This document shows positions 41,220 through 50,874 of a DNA stretch of 64,000 nucleotides, one piece after another (the stretch's first letter is position 1; the number at the start of each line of letters is the position of its first letter). A program made the position numbers and the translations under genes. The notes beneath the pieces are model-generated. The model was not told the origin of the DNA. It saw nothing but the letters and a program-made list of their open reading frames with translations, and did no database searches. The stretch is from contig CAJOQT010000108.1 of NCBI GenBank assembly GCA_905236875.1, positions 1-64,000 on the forward strand. The letters run 5' to 3'. The stretch is from an uncultured Prevotella sp. Lineage in GTDB: Bacteria; Bacteroidota; Bacteroidia; Bacteroidales; Bacteroidaceae.

Positions 41220-41251
41220 TGGGGAATTGTGGGGAAAAATTACTAACTTTG
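41220..41251 (+). promoter_or_regulatory. mraZ/dcw promoter with two MraZ boxes
   Basis: TAACTTTG (41244-41251) is the -7 element, 30 bases before the mraZ ATG. Two TGGGG boxes at 41220-41224 and 41230-41234, separated by exactly five bases, match the known MraZ target (TGGGN repeats with 5-base spacing). They cover the position of the -33 box, so binding should block the promoter; this predicts autoregulation of the dcw cluster. Confidence 0.75.
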
Positions 41252-41280
41252 CACCCAAAGACTTTTTTAAAGAGGAATAC

Positions 41281-41727
41281 ATGCGATTTTTAGGTAATAT
41301 AGAAGCTAAGACAGATGCGAAAGGACGGGCATTTTTGCCTGCAATCTTCCGCAAGGTCTTGCAGGGGGCGAGTGAGGAGCGGTTGGTGATGCGTAAGGAC
41401 ATCCATCAGCAGTGCCTCGTGCTTTATCCGGAGTCGGTATGGAACGAACAGATGGATACGCTTCGTCAGCGCCTGAACAGATGGAACAAAGACCATCAGC
41501 GGGTTTTCCGTCAGTTTGTATCAGAAGTGGAGATTCTGGTGCTTGACGGCAATGGGCGCTTCCTGATTCCCAAACGTTACCAGAAACTGGCTGCCATTGA
41601 TCAGGACATCAAGTTCATCGGAATGGGTGATACTATCGAGATTTGGAGTTGCAGGGTAGCTGACGAGTCGCAGATGAAGCCGGAAGAGTTCAGTTCTGCG
41701 ATTGAGGAGTTGATGACGCTTGGTTGA
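41281..41727 (+). CDS. mraZ: Transcriptional regulator MraZ
   Basis: The 148-residue protein has two AbrB-like halves typical of MraZ: residues about 1-75 with DAKGRAFLPAIFRK and 76-148 with DGNGRFLIPKRYQ. MraZ forms ring-shaped oligomers and binds TGGGN repeats upstream of the dcw cluster. An open frame continues upstream to 41101, but the promoter and MraZ boxes lie within it, so the ATG at 41281 is the start. It is the first gene of the dcw cluster; rsmH begins 10 bases after the stop. Confidence 0.94.
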   Translation: MRFLGNIEAKTDAKGRAFLPAIFRKVLQGASEERLVMRKDIHQQCLVLYPESVWNEQMDTLRQRLNRWNKDHQRVFRQFVSEVEILVLDGNGRFLIPKRYQKLAAIDQDIKFIGMGDTIEIWSCRVADESQMKPEEFSSAIEELMTLG

Positions 41728-41737
41728 AGATGGTGTG

Positions 41738-42652
41738 ATGACGATATTCGCAGACACATATCATATACCCGTTTTACTCCGTGAGAGCATAGAGGGACTT
41801 GCCGTCAAGCCGGACGGTATTTATGTTGATGTCACCTTTGGAGGAGGTAGTCACAGTCGTGAAATACTGAACCTTCTGGGAAAGAACGGTCGATTGTTCA
41901 GTTTTGATCAGGATGCCGATGCAGAAAAAAACATTGTCGATGACGATAGATTTACCTTCGTCAGAAGCAACTTTAGATATATCAGCAACTGGATGCGCTA
42001 TTACGGTGTGGGACACATAGACGGACTGCTTGCCGATTTGGGTGTTTCAAGTCACCATTTGGATGATGCAGAACGTGGGTTCTCATTTCGTTTCGATGCA
42101 CCGCTGGACATGCGTATGAACAAGCGTGCCGGACAAACTGCTGCCGACATCGTCAATACCTATGACGAGGGGAGGTTGGCAGATGTTCTATATTTGTATG
42201 GCGAACTGAGACAGTCGCGGAGGATTGCTGCAGCAATCGTCGCAGCACGCAATAAATGTCCGATAACAACGACGGCAGAACTACTGGCTGCTACAGACAA
42301 ACTGTTTCTCCGTGAGCGTGAGAAGAAAGAGCAGACGAAGTTGTTTCAGGCCCTGCGTATTGAGGTGAACCATGAGATGGATGCCTTGCGTGAGATGCTG
42401 AAGGGTGCAACCAGCTTGCTTGGTACGGGAGGGCGATTGAGTGTTATCACCTACCACTCGCTTGAAGACCGTATCGTCAAGAATGTCATGCGGGCAGGTA
42501 ATGCTGAAGGACATGTCACCCAAGACTTCTTCGGACGGATAGATAGTCCGTTCCGACCGCTGAACAACAAGGTAATAACTCCGTCGGAAAAGGAGCTGAA
42601 GCAAAATCCGCGTAGCCGAAGTGCCAAGCTGAGAATTGCGGAAAAGGTTTAA
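41738..42652 (+). CDS. rsmH: 16S rRNA (cytosine1402-N4)-methyltransferase RsmH
   Basis: RsmH (MraW) methylates C1402 in 16S rRNA. I use the ATG at 41738, giving MTIFADTYHIPVLL and 304 residues; an upstream TTG at 41720 overlaps mraZ. Motifs include YVDVTFGGGSHS for SAM binding, LADLGVSSHHLD and the family C-terminal VITYHSLEDRIVK and NPRSRSAKLRIAEK. It sits in the usual dcw place between mraZ and ftsL. Confidence 0.95.
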   Translation: MTIFADTYHIPVLLRESIEGLAVKPDGIYVDVTFGGGSHSREILNLLGKNGRLFSFDQDADAEKNIVDDDRFTFVRSNFRYISNWMRYYGVGHIDGLLADLGVSSHHLDDAERGFSFRFDAPLDMRMNKRAGQTAADIVNTYDEGRLADVLYLYGELRQSRRIAAAIVAARNKCPITTTAELLAATDKLFLREREKKEQTKLFQALRIEVNHEMDALREMLKGATSLLGTGGRLSVITYHSLEDRIVKNVMRAGNAEGHVTQDFFGRIDSPFRPLNNKVITPSEKELKQNPRSRSAKLRIAEKV

Positions 42653-42679
42653 GGTAAGGAAAAGAGCATAAAAAATAAT

Positions 42680-43210
42680 ATGGCAAAAAACGACGATATC
42701 AAGTTGACCATCGAGACAGGCTCGCCGGAAGATGGTGGCAATGCCGGGCAGTTGCAGGCCAGTGATGTTCTGCAGGAAGAGGCGTCGTCATCTGTTTCCG
42801 AAGAAAAAGGCGAAAAGCCGGAGCACAAACTGAAGGAGACATTGAAGAAGATCAAGGAGAATGTGCATGAAGATGACCCTCGGCCTTCACAAAGTCTTAC
42901 GCTCCGCTCCATTCTGGGTGGTGATATCCTGACAGCAGAGATGGTGCGCAACCATATCTGGCTTTTTGTCTTCATCGTTGCCTTGACGACGGCATACGTG
43001 GCCATTAGGTATCAATGCCAGCAGGACATGATTACCATTGACCGCATGAATGCCGAGCTGACCGATGCCAAATACAAGGCATTGTCGAGCTCGAGCACTC
43101 TGACGGAGAAATGCCGTGAGAGCCATGTGCTGGAAATACTGAAACAAAACAGGGACTCGTTGCTCCATATAGCAGACCAGCCGCCTTATATAATTAATGT
43201 ACCGGAATGA
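42680..43210 (+). CDS. ftsL: FtsL-like cell division protein
   Basis: The 176-residue protein has a charged, probably disordered cytoplasmic N-terminus of about 90 residues, one membrane helix (HIWLFVFIVALTTAYVAI, about residues 93-110) and a short extracytoplasmic coiled-coil-like region. Sequence similarity to FtsL is weak, but membrane topology and location between rsmH and ftsI identify it. The long N-terminal tail is larger than in E. coli FtsL. It overlaps ftsI by 4 bases. Confidence 0.82.
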   Translation: MAKNDDIKLTIETGSPEDGGNAGQLQASDVLQEEASSSVSEEKGEKPEHKLKETLKKIKENVHEDDPRPSQSLTLRSILGGDILTAEMVRNHIWLFVFIVALTTAYVAIRYQCQQDMITIDRMNAELTDAKYKALSSSSTLTEKCRESHVLEILKQNRDSLLHIADQPPYIINVPE

Positions 43211-45381
43211 GTAAGTTTGACAGTGAGAAAGTGATGCCGCGCTACTTCATTATTGCTGTAGTGCTGACGGTGATAGGTTTTGCCATCCTGGGCAAGGCCC
43301 TCTACATCATGACTGCCAAAAAAGAATATTGGACGGAGGTGGCTGACCGGCTGAAGCGCGACAGCGTCAGTGTGAAACCAGCACGCGGTAACATTTTGAG
43401 TTGTGATGGTCAGTTGATGGCCACATCAATACCGGAATATAAGATCTACATGGACTTTCAGGCTTCAGCCTTTGAGAAAGACTCTCTCTGGTTGGCTAAA
43501 CTCGATTCTGTTTGTGAAGGACTGAGCAGGATTTTCCCAAGTAGGACAGCCGCGGAATTCAGGCAGAGTCTGGAAGAGGGCCGACACAAAGTCAACAAGA
43601 ACGGTTCTGTGGGTGCCCGTCATTGGGCCATCTGGCCACGACGCATTGACTATAATACCTACATAGAGGTAGGGAAGTTGCCTTTCTTGAATATGTCAAA
43701 GTATAAGAGTGGCTTCCATGAAGAGATGTTCAACGCCCGGCGTCGTCCGTTCACTTCGTTGGCCTTACGTACCATCGGTGGAATGTATGGTGCCAAAGAC
43801 TCTGCCTATTATGGACTGGAATTGTCTTACGACTCTATTCTTCGTGGCACACCAGGTATTACCGGTCGTCGTAAGATTTTGAATAAATACATGAACATTC
43901 CTGTGAAGATGCCCATTGACGGCGGTGATATCGTAACAACCATTGATGTGAACATGCAGGACCTGGCAGAGCGTGCGCTGCTTGACATGCTGAAAAGTCC
44001 GCAGGTGAACGGTGATATGGGCGTGGCGATTCTCATGGAAGTGAAGACTGGTGATGTAAAGGCTATTGTCAATATGATCAAGAATGAGAATGGACAATAC
44101 ATAGAAGCCGTTAACTCGGCCATCAGCTACCGTTGTGAACCTGGTTCTGTCTTCAAAACAGCCAGTTTCCTTGTTGCTCTCGACGACGGTGTCGTAGATA
44201 CTACCTATCGTATAGAGACAGGCTCTGGAGTCTATCACATGCATGGCCGCGACATGAAAGACCATAACTGGCGTAATGGAGGATATCATAACATTTCACT
44301 GCCGCGTGCCCTTGAAGTGAGTTCGAACATTGGTGTCAGCCGTGTTATCGACGAACACTATGGTACGAATCCCGAAAAGTTCGTAGAAGGTCTCCGGCGG
44401 ATTGGTATTGCCGAGAACCTGAACATCCCCCTTGTGGGTTATCTGCCACCAGTCATCCGCATGCCGAGAAAAAATAAACGTGGTCAGTATGAGAACTGGA
44501 GCAAGACAGCTCTTCCTTGGATGTCAATAGGTTATGAGACGCAGATTGCTCCTATCAACACGGTAACCTTCTACAATGCCATTGCCAATAATGGCAAGAT
44601 GATGCGCCCGCGTTTTGTCAAAAAGGTTATTAAGAATGGCGAGACGATAGCCGAATTCCCGCCAGAGGTAATCAAAGAGCACATTGCCAAGCCACAGACC
44701 ATTAAGACTATGCAGACCATTCTGGAACACGTCGTCAGTCAGGGCCTTGGAAAGAAAGCGGGTTCTCGTTCCTTCAAGGTCGCTGGAAAGACAGGCACGG
44801 CACAGGTGGCCGACCAGTATGGCGGCTACCATTCTGGTATTACGCGATACTGGCTGTCGTTTGCCGGTTATTTCCCAGCCGACGATCCACGTTATACCTG
44901 TATCGTTTGTATCAAGAAGTCTGGTCTGCCCGCTTCGGGTGGTGGCATGAGCGGTGTGGTATTCCACCATATTGCCGAGGGCGTGATGGCCCGTTACCTC
45001 AAGTTAAGCGTAGAGGATGCCCATGATACAACGTCCGTCGTCATACCTGACGTCAAGAACGGTGACTTGGTTGCCGCCGACTTCGTACTTGAACAACTGG
45101 GTGTCAAAACCAACAGGGGATGGAACGGTGAAGTAGCTACAGGTAATCCCATTTGGGGAAATGCCGTACGTAACAGGAATGGAGTAAGTATGAGTCCTAC
45201 GAAAATAGCCGCCAACATCATGCCAGACGTTATCGGCATGGGGGCACGTGATGCTGTCTATCTACTGGAAAGCAAAGGTCTGAAGGTGAAACTCAACGGA
45301 CGAGGAAAGGTCCAGACACAAAGCGTGGCATACGGCAAAGTGATTGACAAGGGAGGCACCTGTATTTTGACATTAAACTAA
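43207..45381 (+). CDS. ftsI: Peptidoglycan transpeptidase FtsI (PBP3-type) with PASTA domain
   Basis: The 724-residue class B penicillin-binding protein has an N-terminal membrane helix (about 13-32), a dimerisation domain and the transpeptidase domain with SVFK (nucleophilic serine, about residue 316), SSN and KTGTAQ motifs. A C-terminal PASTA-type segment (about 670-724, PDVIGMGARDAVYLLESKG) is added, which E. coli FtsI lacks. It cross-links septal peptidoglycan with FtsW. It overlaps ftsL and is followed by murE after 27 bases. Confidence 0.95.
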   Translation: MSKFDSEKVMPRYFIIAVVLTVIGFAILGKALYIMTAKKEYWTEVADRLKRDSVSVKPARGNILSCDGQLMATSIPEYKIYMDFQASAFEKDSLWLAKLDSVCEGLSRIFPSRTAAEFRQSLEEGRHKVNKNGSVGARHWAIWPRRIDYNTYIEVGKLPFLNMSKYKSGFHEEMFNARRRPFTSLALRTIGGMYGAKDSAYYGLELSYDSILRGTPGITGRRKILNKYMNIPVKMPIDGGDIVTTIDVNMQDLAERALLDMLKSPQVNGDMGVAILMEVKTGDVKAIVNMIKNENGQYIEAVNSAISYRCEPGSVFKTASFLVALDDGVVDTTYRIETGSGVYHMHGRDMKDHNWRNGGYHNISLPRALEVSSNIGVSRVIDEHYGTNPEKFVEGLRRIGIAENLNIPLVGYLPPVIRMPRKNKRGQYENWSKTALPWMSIGYETQIAPINTVTFYNAIANNGKMMRPRFVKKVIKNGETIAEFPPEVIKEHIAKPQTIKTMQTILEHVVSQGLGKKAGSRSFKVAGKTGTAQVADQYGGYHSGITRYWLSFAGYFPADDPRYTCIVCIKKSGLPASGGGMSGVVFHHIAEGVMARYLKLSVEDAHDTTSVVIPDVKNGDLVAADFVLEQLGVKTNRGWNGEVATGNPIWGNAVRNRNGVSMSPTKIAANIMPDVIGMGARDAVYLLESKGLKVKLNGRGKVQTQSVAYGKVIDKGGTCILTLN

Positions 45382-45408
45382 GTATATAATATATAATAAG
45401 GTATAGGT

Positions 45409-46881
45409 ATGAAACTTCGCGAACTGCTCAAGAACATCAAGCCCGTTAGCATACAGGGCGATACCGACATCGATATTACAGGCATCAATATCGACTCGCG
45501 ACGTATAGAGAAAGGACATCTGTTTGTAGCTATCAAGGGTACACAGACAGACGGTCATCAGTATATTCCCAAGGCCTTGGAGCAGGGAGCTGCCGCCATT
45601 CTCTGTGAAAATCTGTTGTGGCAGGAAAAATATTCGGTTTCTCCTTCCGTGTCTATTATACAGGTAGTGTCAACAGAGAGCGCAGTCGGACCTGTCGCGA
45701 CGCAGTTTTATGGTGATCCCTCAAGAAAGCTGAAGTTGGTGGGCGTGACGGGAACGAATGGCAAGACAACCATCGCTACCTTATTGTTTCACATGTTCCG
45801 TAAGTTTGGTTACAAATGTGGTTTATTGTCAACTGTATGCAACTACATCGAAGATGAGGCGTTGCCAACAACTCACACCACTCCTGATCCCATTGAATTG
45901 AACAACCTGTTGGCACGTATGGTTAATGCCGGCTGTGAATATGCTTTCATGGAATGTTCGAGTCATGCCATTCAGCAACAGCGTATCGGTGGGCTCAAGT
46001 TTGTTGGCGGGCTGTTTACTAATTTGACACGAGACCATCTGGACTACCATAAGACCTTTGAAAACTACCGCGATGCAAAAAAAATGTTCTTCGACGGTCT
46101 CGGCAAGGATGCTTTTGCCATTATTAATGCCGATGACAAGAACGGGCTGTTTATGGTACAGAACTGCAAGGCGCAGGTGAAAACTTATTCTACTCGTACC
46201 CTCGCAGACTTCAAGGCACGTATCATAGAGTGTCACTTCGAGGGTATGTATCTGGATATTAACGGTCGTGAGGTCGGTGTGCAGTTCATCGGTAAGTTTA
46301 ATGTCAGCAACCTGCTGGCTGTGTATGGTGCGGCAGTCATGCTGGGTAAGCAGCCAGAGGATATTCTTGTGATCCTCAGTACACTGAAAAGCGTCAGTGG
46401 GAGACTGGAGCCGGTTCACTCACCAGACGGTGTGACCGCCATTGTAGATTATGCCCACACGCCCGATGCCTTGGAAAATGTGCTCAATGCCATTCATGAA
46501 GTTCTTGACGGTAAGGGTGGACAAGTCATCACTGTCTGTGGTGCAGGCGGTAACCGCGACAAGGGCAAACGTCCTCTGATGGCACAGGAAGCTGTCAAAC
46601 AAAGTGACAAGGTCATCATCACCAGCGACAATCCTCGTTTCGAAGAACCACAGGACATTATCAACGACATGCTGGCAGGTCTCAATGCCCAGCAGATGAA
46701 GAAGGTATTGAGCATCACAGATCGTCGTGAGGCCATACGAACGGCAGTCATGCTGGCAAAGAAGGGTGATGTTATCCTCATCGCTGGAAAGGGGCATGAG
46801 GATTATCAGGAGATAAAAGGTGTAAAACACCACTTTGACGATAAGGAGGTGGTACGTGAATGCTTCTCATTGGACAATTGA
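45409..46881 (+). CDS. murE: UDP-N-acetylmuramoyl-tripeptide synthetase MurE (meso-DAP adding)
   Basis: MurE adds the third amino acid of the peptidoglycan stem peptide. The 490-residue protein has the ATP site [12 protein letters not shown] (about residues 111-122) and, near the C-terminus, [13 protein letters not shown] at this place is the known signature for meso-diaminopimelate, so the wall is predicted to be of the DAP type. The other Mur-ligase residues (TTHTTPD, HLDYH) are present. The gap to mraY holds a degenerate ATTGGACAATT repeat. Confidence 0.96.
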   Translation: MKLRELLKNIKPVSIQGDTDIDITGINIDSRRIEKGHLFVAIKGTQTDGHQYIPKALEQGAAAILCENLLWQEKYSVSPSVSIIQVVSTESAVGPVATQFYGDPSRKLKLVGVTGTNGKTTIATLLFHMFRKFGYKCGLLSTVCNYIEDEALPTTHTTPDPIELNNLLARMVNAGCEYAFMECSSHAIQQQRIGGLKFVGGLFTNLTRDHLDYHKTFENYRDAKKMFFDGLGKDAFAIINADDKNGLFMVQNCKAQVKTYSTRTLADFKARIIECHFEGMYLDINGREVGVQFIGKFNVSNLLAVYGAAVMLGKQPEDILVILSTLKSVSGRLEPVHSPDGVTAIVDYAHTPDALENVLNAIHEVLDGKGGQVITVCGAGGNRDKGKRPLMAQEAVKQSDKVIITSDNPRFEEPQDIINDMLAGLNAQQMKKVLSITDRREAIRTAVMLAKKGDVILIAGKGHEDYQEIKGVKHHFDDKEVVRECFSLDN

Positions 46882-46908
46882 ACTATTTCACTATTGGACA
46901 ATTAAATC
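46869..46908. repeat. Short repeat (ATTGGACAATT) at the murE-mraY junction
   Basis: ATTGGACAATTGAACTATTT is followed by a second ATTGGACAATT. The first copy covers the murE stop codon. Confidence 0.45.
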
Positions 46909-46928
46909 GGGAAATCTAACTTGTAAAT

Positions 46929-48203
46929 ATGTTATACTATTTTTTCAGATACTTAGAAGAATTTGATATTCCAGGTGCCCATATCTGGAGTTATATATCG
47001 TTTCGCTCACTGCTTGCCCTTATTCTGTCTTTGATGATTTCGGCATGGTTTGGTGAGAAGTTCATCAAGTGGATGAAACGCAGGAATATTTCCGAGACAG
47101 CACGTGATACAAACATCGATCCTTTTGGTGTGGAGAAGAAGGGCGTGCCGACGATGGGTGGTATCATCATCATGGTTTCCATCCTCATCCCGGTTCTTCT
47201 GCTGGGCCGTATGCGTAATATCTACCTCCTGCTCATGATTGGAACGACGATATGGCTGGGCTTCCTGGGCTTTCTGGATGACTATATCAAGATTTTCCGG
47301 CTGAAGAAAGACGGATTGAAAGGTAAGTATAAGATAGTAGGACAGGTGAGCATTGGTTTTATAGTAGGATTAGTGCTATGGTTGAGTCCCGATGTGGTGG
47401 TTCGTGAAAATGTTTCACTCCCTCAACAAGATAATCAGGAGATAGTAGTCAAGCATAAGTCGGAAGCAGTAAAGTCGTTACAAACCACTATTCCGTTTAT
47501 CAAGAACCACAACCTGAACTACTCAAGCCTCATGTCGTTCTGCGGCAAATACAAGGTGGCTGCCGGCTGGGTGCTTTTTGTCATCATGACGATTCTGGTG
47601 GTTACTGCAGTGTCGAATGGTGCGAACCTCAACGACGGTATGGACGGCATGTGTGCAGGCAATTCGGCGATAATCGGCGTGGCACTCGTTATTTTGGCAT
47701 ACGTATCGGCTCACATCGGCTATGCTGCCTATTTTGACATCATGTATATACCAGGCTCGCAGGAATTGGTGGTATTCCTCAGTGCCTTTATTGGTGCCAT
47801 GATCGGCTTCTTATGGTACAATGCCTACCCGGCACAGGTTTTCATGGGCGATACCGGCTCTCTAATGATAGGCGGCATTATCGGTGTCTGTGCCATCATC
47901 ATCCACAAGGAGTTGCTGTTGCCGTTGCTTTGTGGTATATTCTTTTTGGAGAGTCTTAGTGTCATCATACAAACCCAGTGGTTTAAACTGATGAAAAAGA
48001 AAGGCAAACGTGTGCGTGTGTTCAGATCGACACCCATCCACGATAATTTCCGAAGACTCGATTCGCAGCTGGATCAGACATCAACCTACGTGTTAAAGGG
48101 CTGGCCCCACCGTCCGTTCCATGAGTCAAAGATTACCATTCGTTTCTGGATTGTAACCATTATATTAGCAGCATTGACCATTATCACACTCAAGATAAGA
48201 TGA
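46929..48203 (+). CDS. mraY: Phospho-N-acetylmuramoyl-pentapeptide-transferase MraY
   Basis: MraY transfers the muramyl-pentapeptide to undecaprenyl phosphate, making lipid I. The 424-residue membrane protein has about ten helices and the catalytic motifs KKGVPTMGG, DDYIK (about residues 117-121), NGANLNDGMDGM and a C-terminal HDNF-like loop. It is longer than E. coli MraY (360) because of an insert of about 50 residues around 158-205 (LPQQDNQEIVVKHKSEAVKS and surroundings), as in other Bacteroidota. It overlaps murD by 4 bases. Confidence 0.96.
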   Translation: MLYYFFRYLEEFDIPGAHIWSYISFRSLLALILSLMISAWFGEKFIKWMKRRNISETARDTNIDPFGVEKKGVPTMGGIIIMVSILIPVLLLGRMRNIYLLLMIGTTIWLGFLGFLDDYIKIFRLKKDGLKGKYKIVGQVSIGFIVGLVLWLSPDVVVRENVSLPQQDNQEIVVKHKSEAVKSLQTTIPFIKNHNLNYSSLMSFCGKYKVAAGWVLFVIMTILVVTAVSNGANLNDGMDGMCAGNSAIIGVALVILAYVSAHIGYAAYFDIMYIPGSQELVVFLSAFIGAMIGFLWYNAYPAQVFMGDTGSLMIGGIIGVCAIIIHKELLLPLLCGIFFLESLSVIIQTQWFKLMKKKGKRVRVFRSTPIHDNFRRLDSQLDQTSTYVLKGWPHRPFHESKITIRFWIVTIILAALTIITLKIR

Positions 48204-49534
48204 ACAAGAGAATCGTTATATTAGGAGCTGGCGAAAGTGGCGCAGGAGCGGCCGTCTTAGCTCAAAAAGAAGGTTTCGACGTGTTTGTTTCAGACATGTC
48301 AAAGATTCATGACCGCTATAAACAACAACTCGATAGCCATCATATCGCCTGGGAAGAAGAACAGCATACCGAGGAATTCATTCTCAATGCTGATGAGATT
48401 ATTAAGAGTCCGGGTATTCCTGATACGGCTCCTGTTGTGGTTAAGGCCAAGGCACGTGGTATCAACATCATTAGCGAGATTGAGTTTGCTGGTCGTTATA
48501 CCACGTCGAAGATGATTTGTATCACGGGTTCCAATGGTAAAACGACTACAACCAGTCTTATCTACCATATTTTCAAGGCAGCTGGCTACGATGCCGGTTT
48601 GGCGGGTAACATCGGAAACTCTTTGGCACTACAGGTGGCTGAGGAACCCCACGAGTACTATATCATTGAATTGAGTTCATTCCAGCTCGACAATATGTAT
48701 GACTTCCGGGCCAATATAGCCATATTGCTCAACATTACTCCAGACCATTTGGACCGTTATGACAACTGCATGCAGAACTATGTTGATTCCAAGATGCGTA
48801 TCATCCAGAACCAGACGCCACAGGATGCCTTTATCTATTGGAATGACGACCCTGTCATAAAACGGGAACTGGAGAAATATGACATCAAAGCCATCAGGTA
48901 TCCGTTTTCTGAACTGAAGGAAAAAGGATCGATTGGCTACATTGAGGAGGGACAATATGTCATCGAAAAGCCGGAGCCGTTCAACATGGAACAGGAGCAG
49001 CTCAGCCTGACAGGCAAACATAATATCTACAACTCATTGGCGGCCGGTATTGCTACCAATATTGCCGGTATCAAGAAAGAAGTGATACGCAAGAGTCTTA
49101 GTGACTTCCCCGGAGTGGAACATCGGTTGGAGAAAGTATGTGTTGTACGTGGCGTACAGTATGTCAACGACTCGAAAGCCACCAATGTTGATGCCTGTTG
49201 GTATGCTTTGGAGTCAATGAGGACGAAAGTGGTGCTTATTATCGGCGGCAAGGACAAAGGAAATGATTATGGCCCCATCAAGCCGTTGATACAGGAGAAG
49301 TGTTCGGCCCTCGTCTATTTGGGTGCAGACAACCGGAAACTGCACGATAACTTCGATCAAATGGGCATCCCTGTCAGAGACACCCACTCCATGCGTGAGT
49401 GTATAGAAGCCTGCTATGAGCTGGCTAAGCCAGGTGAAACCGTACTGCTGTCTCCCTGCTGTGCGTCGTTCGACCTCTTTAAGAATATGGAGGACCGTGG
49501 CGAACAGTTCAAGGAACTGGTAAGAAATCTTTAA
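48200..49534 (+). CDS. murD: UDP-N-acetylmuramoylalanine-D-glutamate ligase MurD
   Basis: MurD adds D-glutamate to UDP-MurNAc-L-Ala. The 444-residue protein has an N-terminal Rossmann domain (RIVILGAGESGAGAAVL), the ATP site TGSNGKTTTTSL (about residues 108-119), LNITPDHLDRY and the C-terminal NDSKATN and LLSPCCASFD motifs. It overlaps mraY (ATGA), indicating coupled translation. The gap to ftsW carries a CCCATAAG-type repeat. Confidence 0.96.
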   Translation: MNKRIVILGAGESGAGAAVLAQKEGFDVFVSDMSKIHDRYKQQLDSHHIAWEEEQHTEEFILNADEIIKSPGIPDTAPVVVKAKARGINIISEIEFAGRYTTSKMICITGSNGKTTTTSLIYHIFKAAGYDAGLAGNIGNSLALQVAEEPHEYYIIELSSFQLDNMYDFRANIAILLNITPDHLDRYDNCMQNYVDSKMRIIQNQTPQDAFIYWNDDPVIKRELEKYDIKAIRYPFSELKEKGSIGYIEEGQYVIEKPEPFNMEQEQLSLTGKHNIYNSLAAGIATNIAGIKKEVIRKSLSDFPGVEHRLEKVCVVRGVQYVNDSKATNVDACWYALESMRTKVVLIIGGKDKGNDYGPIKPLIQEKCSALVYLGADNRKLHDNFDQMGIPVRDTHSMRECIEACYELAKPGETVLLSPCCASFDLFKNMEDRGEQFKELVRNL

Positions 49535-49538
49535 TTTA

Positions 49539-49563
49539 CCCCATAAGGCCCATTAGTCCCATG
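49539..49563. repeat. Short repeat (CCCATAAGG/CCCATTAGT) at the murD-ftsW junction
   Basis: CCCATAAGG, CCCATTAGT and CCCATGTG follow one another in the 48-bp gap. The same kind of unit recurs at 51983-52012 before murC. Confidence 0.5.
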
Positions 49564-49582
49564 TGCCACACAAGAAAGAATA

Positions 49583-50845
49583 ATGAATAAAAGAATAGGA
49601 AATATCTTCAAAGGAGACAAGGTCATCTGGATGGTGTTCTTCTTCCTCTGCATGATCAGTATCGTTGAGGTGTTCTCTGCCTCTTCCGGTCTGACATACA
49701 AAAGCCATGATTTCATCTCTCCGATATTGAAGCATACGGGAACCATTGCGATGGGACTCTTCATTGCCGTGGTCACCCTGAATATTCCCTGCAAATACTT
49801 CAAACTGATGACACCCTTCCTGTTGCTGATTTCAATTATCACGCTGTTGTGGGTACTGATGGGAGGAGAGACCATCAATGGGGCTAACCGAGTGATTGAG
49901 ATACCAGGCTTTACTTTCCAGCCTTCCGAGATTGCCAAAGGCACGCTGATTCTGGCTGAAGCCCAGATACTCAGTGCTATGCAACGGGAGAATGGTGCCG
50001 ACAAGGATGCTTTCAAATATATACTCTGGATTGCATTACCAATCACATTCCTCATCGGACTGGAGAACCTCTCGACAGCAGCCATGCTATTTGGTGTCGT
50101 TATCTTGATGATGTTTGTCGGACGTGTGCCCTACAAACAGATAGGCAAGCTGGTAGGAGTTATTGCTGCATGTGCGGCAACAGGTTTGTTGCTCATTATG
50201 TTGGTCGGTCATGCCGAGACACCAGAAGAGGCGAAACTGTCCAAGACCGAAACTGTTGACAAGCAGAAGCAAAAGAGCAAGATAGAGAAGCTGTTTCACC
50301 GTGCTGACACTTGGAAGGGGCGCATCCTGAACTTCGGAAAAGGCGAGGTTTCACCTCGTGACTATGATCTTGACAAGGATGCCCAGGTGGCTCATGCTAA
50401 CATTGCCATTGTGTCGAGTGGTATTATCGGAAAGGGTCCGGGTAAGTCGGTAGAACGTGACTTCCTGTCACAGGCCTTTTCTGACTTCATCTACGCTATC
50501 ATTGTCGAGGAGTTGGGTATTATAGGTGCAGCCTTTGTTGTGTTGCTTTATATCATCCTGCTTTATAGGGCTGCGCGTATTGCCAGCCGGTGCGAGAACA
50601 ACTTTCCTGCATTACTGGCTATGGGGCTGGGCCTGCTTCTGGTCGTGCAGGCCGTGTTCAATATGATGGTCGCCGTCGGACTTGCTCCTGTAACTGGACA
50701 GCCCCTGCCACTTATTTCGAAAGGTGGTACTTCTACCATCATCAACTGTGCCTATATAGGCGCGATTTTGAGTGTCAGTCGTTCTGCAAAGGTGCGTAGT
50801 GATAAAAAAGAACAGGTAAAATTGGCAGAATCGACAGAAATTTAG
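49583..50845 (+). CDS. ftsW: Septal peptidoglycan glycosyltransferase FtsW
   Basis: FtsW polymerises lipid II at the septum together with FtsI. The 420-residue SEDS protein has about ten membrane helices and typical motifs FQPSEIAKGTLI (about residues 112-123), AHANIAIVSSGIIGKGPGKS (two overlapping parts around 270-288) and the C-terminal TGQPLPLISKGGTS. A charged extracytoplasmic loop of about 50 residues (around 215-265) is longer than usual. The stop codon lies next to a -7 element that may drive murG. Confidence 0.95.
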   Translation: MNKRIGNIFKGDKVIWMVFFFLCMISIVEVFSASSGLTYKSHDFISPILKHTGTIAMGLFIAVVTLNIPCKYFKLMTPFLLLISIITLLWVLMGGETINGANRVIEIPGFTFQPSEIAKGTLILAEAQILSAMQRENGADKDAFKYILWIALPITFLIGLENLSTAAMLFGVVILMMFVGRVPYKQIGKLVGVIAACAATGLLLIMLVGHAETPEEAKLSKTETVDKQKQKSKIEKLFHRADTWKGRILNFGKGEVSPRDYDLDKDAQVAHANIAIVSSGIIGKGPGKSVERDFLSQAFSDFIYAIIVEELGIIGAAFVVLLYIILLYRAARIASRCENNFPALLAMGLGLLLVVQAVFNMMVAVGLAPVTGQPLPLISKGGTSTIINCAYIGAILSVSRSAKVRSDKKEQVKLAESTEI

Positions 50846-50853
50846 TAATTTTG
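50822..50853 (+). promoter_or_regulatory. Possible internal promoter before murG
   Basis: TTGG (50822-50825), about 20 bases and TAATTTTG (50846-50853) match the Bacteroidota consensus, 22 bases before the murG ATG. It overlaps the ftsW 3' end. Confidence 0.5.
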
Positions 50854-50874
50854 CACTCCATATATAATTAAGGT

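Noticed and set aside
41101..41280. Upstream extension of the mraZ frame
   Set aside because: It contains the MraZ boxes and the -7 element, so it must be untranslated or not transcribed.
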